A DNA stretch of 15,664 nucleotides from Microcystis sp. T1-4 (GTDB taxonomy: Bacteria > Cyanobacteriota > Cyanobacteriia > Cyanobacteriales > Microcystaceae): contig NZ_CAIP01000199.1 in NCBI RefSeq assembly GCF_000297435.1, positions 1 to 15,664 on the forward strand, given 5' to 3'. The notes under the pieces were generated by a model. That model searched no databases, was not told the DNA's origin, and saw nothing but the letters and a program-made list of their open reading frames with translations. A program made the translations under genes and the position numbers. Positions 13,551 through 15,664 of the stretch are shown here, in pieces (the first letter of the stretch is position 1; every line of letters starts with the position of its first letter).

Positions 13551-14888
13551 AAAGATCACTCCCGTCAAACTAAAGGGACGGACTTCGGTAATTTTAACCT
13601 TAACAAATTTGCCTCGCAATTCCTCAATATTTCCGGTAAAGAAAGTTAAGCGATTACCTCCAGTTCTTCCCATAACTTGACTAGCATCTTTAGGGTTAAC
13701 GTCTTCCACTAAAATTTCCTCAATTCTGCCTAAATATCTTTGGGAACGTTCGGCGGCTTTGGTGGCCACTAAATGATTTAATCTTTGTAGGCGATCGCTT
13801 TTTACCTGCTCACTTAATTGATCATCCCAAATAGCGGCCGGAGTGCCTGGACGGGGAGAATAGGCCGCCGTATTTAATTGATCAAAACCAATCTCATCGA
13901 CTAATTTTAAAGTATTCTCGAACTGTGCCTCTGTTTCTCCGGGGAATCCGACAATCGCATCGGCACTAATGGCAGCATCCGGCATTAAATCGCGAATATT
14001 AGCAATAATTTGTCGGTATTTTTCCTGAGTATAGCCCCGTTTCATCGCCTTGAGAACATCATTATCCCCCGATTGAAAAGGGATATGAAAATGTTCACAA
14101 ACTTTAGGTAATTCCTGACAAGCTTTAATTAAACGTTCGGTAAAATAGCGGGGGTGACTGGTGGCAAAACGGAGACGTTCAATACCGGCCACATCGTGAA
14201 TGTAGTAGAGTAAATCGGTGAAATTGTGCAGATGTCGGCCGCTTGCCGTCACTCCGGGTAAATCCCGTCCGTAGGCATCGATATTTTGACCTAAAAGGGT
14301 GATTTCTTTATAACCCTGTTGTCCTAATTGTTCCATTTCTGCTCGAATTGCCGCAGGAGTGCGAGATTGTTCCACCCCACGCACCCCCGGAACCACACAA
14401 TAGGTACAGCGTTCATTACAACCATAGATGACGTTTACCCAAGCGGTAATATTACTATCCCGGCGCGGTTTGGTGATATCTTCCATGATGTGGATGGGTT
14501 CGGTGGCCACCACCTGGGAACCGTCAAAAACTTGTTGTAATAAGTCTCCCAAACGGTTGGCGTGTTGGGGACCGATAATTAAATCCACTTCGGGAACTCG
14601 TCTTAATAATTGTTCCCCTTCCTGTTGGGCCACGCAGCCAGCGACCACTAGAGTAAGGTCGGGTTGAGTTTGTTTGCGTTTAGCCTGTCTGCCGAGATAG
14701 GAATATACTTTCTGTTCGGCATTATCGCGAATTGTACAGGTATTGTAGAGGATTAAATCGGCTTCGTTGGCATCCTCGGACCATTGAAACCCCAAATCTT
14801 CTAAAATACCCGCCATGCGTTCGGAGTCAGCTTTATTCATCTGACAACCAAAGGTGGTGATATGGTAACGACGTGGGGATTTATTCAT
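13548..14888 (-). CDS. miaB: tRNA-2-methylthio-N6-dimethylallyladenosine synthase MiaB
   Basis: A 446-residue radical-SAM methylthiotransferase that adds the 2-methylthio group to i6A37 of tRNAs reading UNN codons, including the tRNA-Phe encoded in this window. Domain order is complete. The N-terminal UPF0004 domain has Cys15 (FGCQMN), Cys51 (NTCTIR) and Cys85 (AGCVAQQ) for the second 4Fe-4S cluster. The radical SAM domain has GCNERCTYC with Cys157, Cys161 and Cys164. A C-terminal TRAM domain starts near residue 380 (YLGRIEEILVE, GRTGGNRLTFF). Length is normal and the ATG is fixed by the family N-terminus; no clear Shine-Dalgarno. Monocistronic. Its stop codon lies in the end of a dispersed repeat, so the last residues after SLTGVIF deserve comparison. 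Confidence 0.97.
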   Translation of the reverse strand: MNKSPRRYHITTFGCQMNKADSERMAGILEDLGFQWSEDANEADLILYNTCTIRDNAEQKVYSYLGRQAKRKQTQPDLTLVVAGCVAQQEGEQLLRRVPEVDLIIGPQHANRLGDLLQQVFDGSQVVATEPIHIMEDITKPRRDSNITAWVNVIYGCNERCTYCVVPGVRGVEQSRTPAAIRAEMEQLGQQGYKEITLLGQNIDAYGRDLPGVTASGRHLHNFTDLLYYIHDVAGIERLRFATSHPRYFTERLIKACQELPKVCEHFHIPFQSGDNDVLKAMKRGYTQEKYRQIIANIRDLMPDAAISADAIVGFPGETEAQFENTLKLVDEIGFDQLNTAAYSPRPGTPAAIWDDQLSEQVKSDRLQRLNHLVATKAAERSQRYLGRIEEILVEDVNPKDASQVMGRTGGNRLTFFTGNIEELRGKFVKVKITEVRPFSLTGVIF

Positions 14889-14970
14889 GATGCTGGCTAC
14901 AGAAACAAGAGTGCAGGTTTCTATTTTAGGCTATTTATTCTCTGACTTGAAAGAAGCGGTCGGCGGTCGG

Positions 14971-15011
14971 CAGGATTCAGGAGTCAGGATTCAGGAGTCA
15001 GGATTCAGGAG
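14971..15011. repeat. 14-bp tandem repeat (CAGGATTCAGGAGT) x3
   Basis: Two perfect copies and a third lacking the last base, each made of the heptamers CAGGATT and CAGGAGT. It lies in the 380-base divergent spacer between miaB and nif11. Confidence 0.9.
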
Positions 15012-15029
15012 ATTATTTTTATTTATTGT

Positions 15030-15078
15030 CCCCACACTCCACACCCCACTTCCCCACTTCCCCACACCCCCACTCCTC
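15030..15078. repeat. C-rich simple repeat
   Basis: A run of CCCCAC/CTTCCCCA-type units that would be G-rich on the minus strand, of the same style as 4490-4712. Two ATTCATA units follow (15081 on). The remaining 15110-15250 shows no gene and no convincing promoter for nif11. Confidence 0.7.
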
Positions 15079-15268
15079 AATTCATAATTCATAATTCCCA
15101 CTTGCCACTCCCCAGAAAAAGCATACTCAGCCATACAAGCAAATAAAAACGAAACTTTTGCTTTGAGGATATCTCCTGACTGGTAGGATAAAAATAAACC
15201 ATAACTAGGCAGTTTAACCTCCACGCCGCCGAGGCCACACCTTTAATCATCAAAGGAAAAGTATTTAT

Positions 15269-15553
15269 ATGTCTAAAAATCAAGTGTTCGATTTCTTCGC
15301 CTTAGCCGCCAAAAACGAAGAATTAGGTCAAAAAATGCGCTCAACCCAAGATCCTCAGCAATTACTAGAGATAGCTCGCTCCCAAGGCTTCGATTTCTCC
15401 CGTCCTGAATTAGAAGCGGCACTTAAATCCTTGCACGAGAGTCCCGACTTTTTCCAAAAGTTGGCCCATGCAGTGTTAGAAGTTTTCAGTCCTAACCACG
15501 ATAATTATCCCTCGATCGGTGTTCAACCCTACGAAGGCGAGATCGATCGCTAG
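15269..15553 (+). CDS. Nif11-family small protein
   Basis: A 94-residue protein whose first 70 residues match the Nif11 domain: VFDFFALAAKNEELGQKM, then DPQQLLEIARSQGFDFSRPELEAAL and SPDFFQKLAHAVLEV. Nif11-like sequences serve as leader peptides of ribosomally made natural products in many cyanobacteria, or occur as stand-alone proteins of unknown role. Here there is no GG/GA cleavage site. The 20-odd residue tail (SPNHDNYPSIG, then QPYEGEIDR) has no Cys, Ser-rich or Thr-rich core, so a lanthipeptide-type product is unlikely. The ATG has AAAGGAAAAG about 11 bases upstream. No modification enzyme or transporter is present before the window ends 111 bases later. The stop is followed by an inverted heptamer array. 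Confidence 0.8.
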   Translation: MSKNQVFDFFALAAKNEELGQKMRSTQDPQQLLEIARSQGFDFSRPELEAALKSLHESPDFFQKLAHAVLEVFSPNHDNYPSIGVQPYEGEIDR

Positions 15554-15555
15554 AA

Positions 15556-15623
15556 TCAGTCATCAGTGATCAGTTACCAGTGATCAGAGGTGAGTTTTGA
15601 TTTCACTGTTTACTGATCACTGA
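15556..15623. repeat. Inverted heptamer array after nif11
   Basis: TCAGTCA, TCAGTGA, TCAGTTA and CCAGTGA (15556-15583) start 2 bases after the stop codon. Bases 15563-15581 pair with 15605-15623 at 17 of 19 positions around a 23-base loop. A short AAAAAGG follows instead of a T-run, so this would be a 3' hairpin but not a classical terminator in the plus direction. Confidence 0.8.
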
Positions 15624-15652
15624 AAAAGGCTCCCCTCTCTCCCCAATTCATA

Positions 15653-15664
15653 GGGAGCATCCCA
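15653..15664 (+). mobile_element. Possible left end of a further MITE/IS, cut by the window edge
   Basis: GGGAGCAT followed by CCCA repeats the first eight bases of the terminal repeat at 6234. Too little sequence remains to decide. Confidence 0.25.

Noticed and set aside
14991..15224. 77-residue minus-strand frame between miaB and nif11
   Set aside because: Half of it is translated simple repeat (GVGKWGSGVWSV); the other half has no recognised family or ribosome site.

Overview
The window looks like chromosomal DNA from a cyanobacterium, most probably a Microcystis-like unicellular species. Four things point there: many GCGATCGC (HIP1) palindromes on both strands; cyanobacterial protein architectures (an FHA-fused class A PBP, a PAS-GAF-GAF histidine kinase, a LapA-like protein with a cyanobacterial tail, a Nif11 protein, an RTX protein with a cyanobacterial C-terminal domain); a split ilvH; and intergenic DNA filled with heptamer arrays, MITE-like elements and G/C-rich simple repeats. 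The genus is an inference; cyanobacterium is well supported.

Layout. 1-1940: an RTX/beta-roll surface or secreted protein (+) with its own -10 box and a 3' hairpin terminator. 1940-7760: a block on the minus strand, with an FHA-class A penicillin-binding protein, ilvH, a LapA-domain protein, and a HEAT-repeat gene overlapping ubiX (a two-gene operon with a good sigma70 promoter). 8011-8083: tRNA-Phe(GAA) (-) with its own promoter. 8160-10388: a large sensor histidine kinase (-) whose first GAF domain carries cyanobacteriochrome-like cysteines. 10791-11241: the rpmG-rpsR ribosomal operon (-). 11419-12831: a DUF697 GTPase-like membrane protein (+), convergent with a small DUF2358 gene. 13548-14888: miaB (-). 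15269-15553: a Nif11-family small protein (+).

Most genes are core housekeeping genes (cell wall, branched-chain amino acids, prenyl-FMN, translation, tRNA modification) and do not form one pathway. The accessory signal lies in the RTX gene, which holds a recent 348-bp duplication of a G+C-rich module, and in the repeats. Two copies of a 135-bp MITE, a second dispersed element family, a third MITE-like element and several inverted heptamer arrays sit at or inside the stop codons of neighbouring genes: PBP, ubiX, rpsR, miaB and nif11. In three cases the stop codon lies within, or is completed by, the repeat. This colonisation of 3' ends is the most unusual feature of the window. I found no CRISPR array, phage module, toxin-antitoxin pair or intact transposase gene.
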